DNA of 5,461 nt, taken from positions 1-5,461 of the forward strand of contig JAIOTM010000308.1 of NCBI GenBank assembly GCA_021106755.1. The letters are read 5' to 3'. Both the position numbers and the translations under genes were made by a program. The notes below the pieces were generated by a model. It made no database searches. It saw only the letters and a program-made list of their open reading frames with translations, and was not told where the DNA came from. This document shows positions 5,445-5,461 of the stretch, piece after piece (the first letter of the stretch is position 1; each line of letters begins with the position of its first letter). The DNA comes from Candidatus Cloacimonadota bacterium (GTDB lineage Bacteria > Cloacimonadota > Cloacimonadia > Cloacimonadales > JAIOQZ01).

Positions 5445-5461
5445 TCGCATCAACGATGCGA
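5445..5461. repeat. GC-richer hairpin cut by the window edge
   Basis: TCGCATC (5445-5451) pairs perfectly with GATGCGA (5455-5461) around a 3-nt loop, AAC. The repeat reaches the last base of the window, so the stem may be longer. No T-run is visible on the minus-strand side; the plus-strand side is unseen, so a plus-strand terminator remains possible. Confidence 0.4.

Larger units (their letters stand above)
5001..5461. other. AT-rich non-coding region upstream of dnaN
   Basis: This stretch holds the dnaN promoter and leader hairpin, a second copy of the REP-like repeat (5214-5299), a run of alternating A/T (about 5316-5340), a 10-bp inverted repeat (5343-5381) and an edge hairpin (5445-5461). 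I searched by eye for DnaA boxes (TTATNCACA and its complement) and found none, so it does not look like a typical oriC. Two short minus-strand frames stay open to the right edge (stops at 5334-5336 and 5368-5370), but I do not recognise either as dnaA or any other gene. Confidence 0.6.

Noticed and set aside
5438..5461. Plus-strand ATG opening a reading frame into the right edge.
   Set aside because: Only eight codons are visible, there is no good Shine-Dalgarno, and the bases form a hairpin; it cannot be supported from this window.
5001..5461. Chromosomal replication origin between dnaN and an unseen dnaA.
   Set aside because: The location and AT content are suggestive, but I found no DnaA boxes and cannot see dnaA.

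Overview
The window comes from a flagellated bacterium with an outer membrane: it carries the gene for the P ring, a flagellar part that sits around the rod in the periplasm. The DNA is moderately AT-rich. The lineage cannot be fixed from this sequence alone. The protein sequences and the repeat style look to me like the FCB superphylum or a neighbouring uncultured lineage, but that is an impression.

Every gene I can support is on the minus strand, so transcription runs from high to low coordinates. In that order: about 460 bp of AT-rich non-coding DNA (5001-5461) with a short repeat and a good promoter; dnaN (beta sliding clamp, 3873-4991); recF (2776-3867), 5 bp after dnaN; and an MFS transporter gene of the UMF1/Atg22-like type (1508-2776), whose GTG start overlaps the recF stop by one base. 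The transporter frame is broken by one in-frame TAA at codon 40. Then follows 669 bp of non-coding DNA (839-1507), and finally flgI (P-ring protein, 1-838), which runs off the left edge with 279 codons present.

The 839-1507 gap is the most interesting part. In transcription order it holds a REP/MITE-like bipartite repeat whose core recurs upstream of dnaN, a stem-bounded 74-nt element, a weak terminator that could close the dnaN-recF-MFS transcript, an exact sigma-54 (-24/-12) promoter motif, two abutting hairpins, a strong intrinsic terminator, and then the flgI ribosome binding site. The sigma-54 promoter, structured RNA and terminator read as one unit. It is either a sigma-54-driven attenuated leader controlling flgI or a separate small RNA of about 150 nt placed just in front of it.

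Functionally, dnaN and recF are a replication/repair pair (processivity clamp and gap-repair loader), apparently transcribed from a promoter at 5039-5066 with a hairpin at the mRNA 5' end. The transporter is a passenger at the end of that transcript and appears damaged. flgI is a separate flagellar unit with its own alternative-sigma control.
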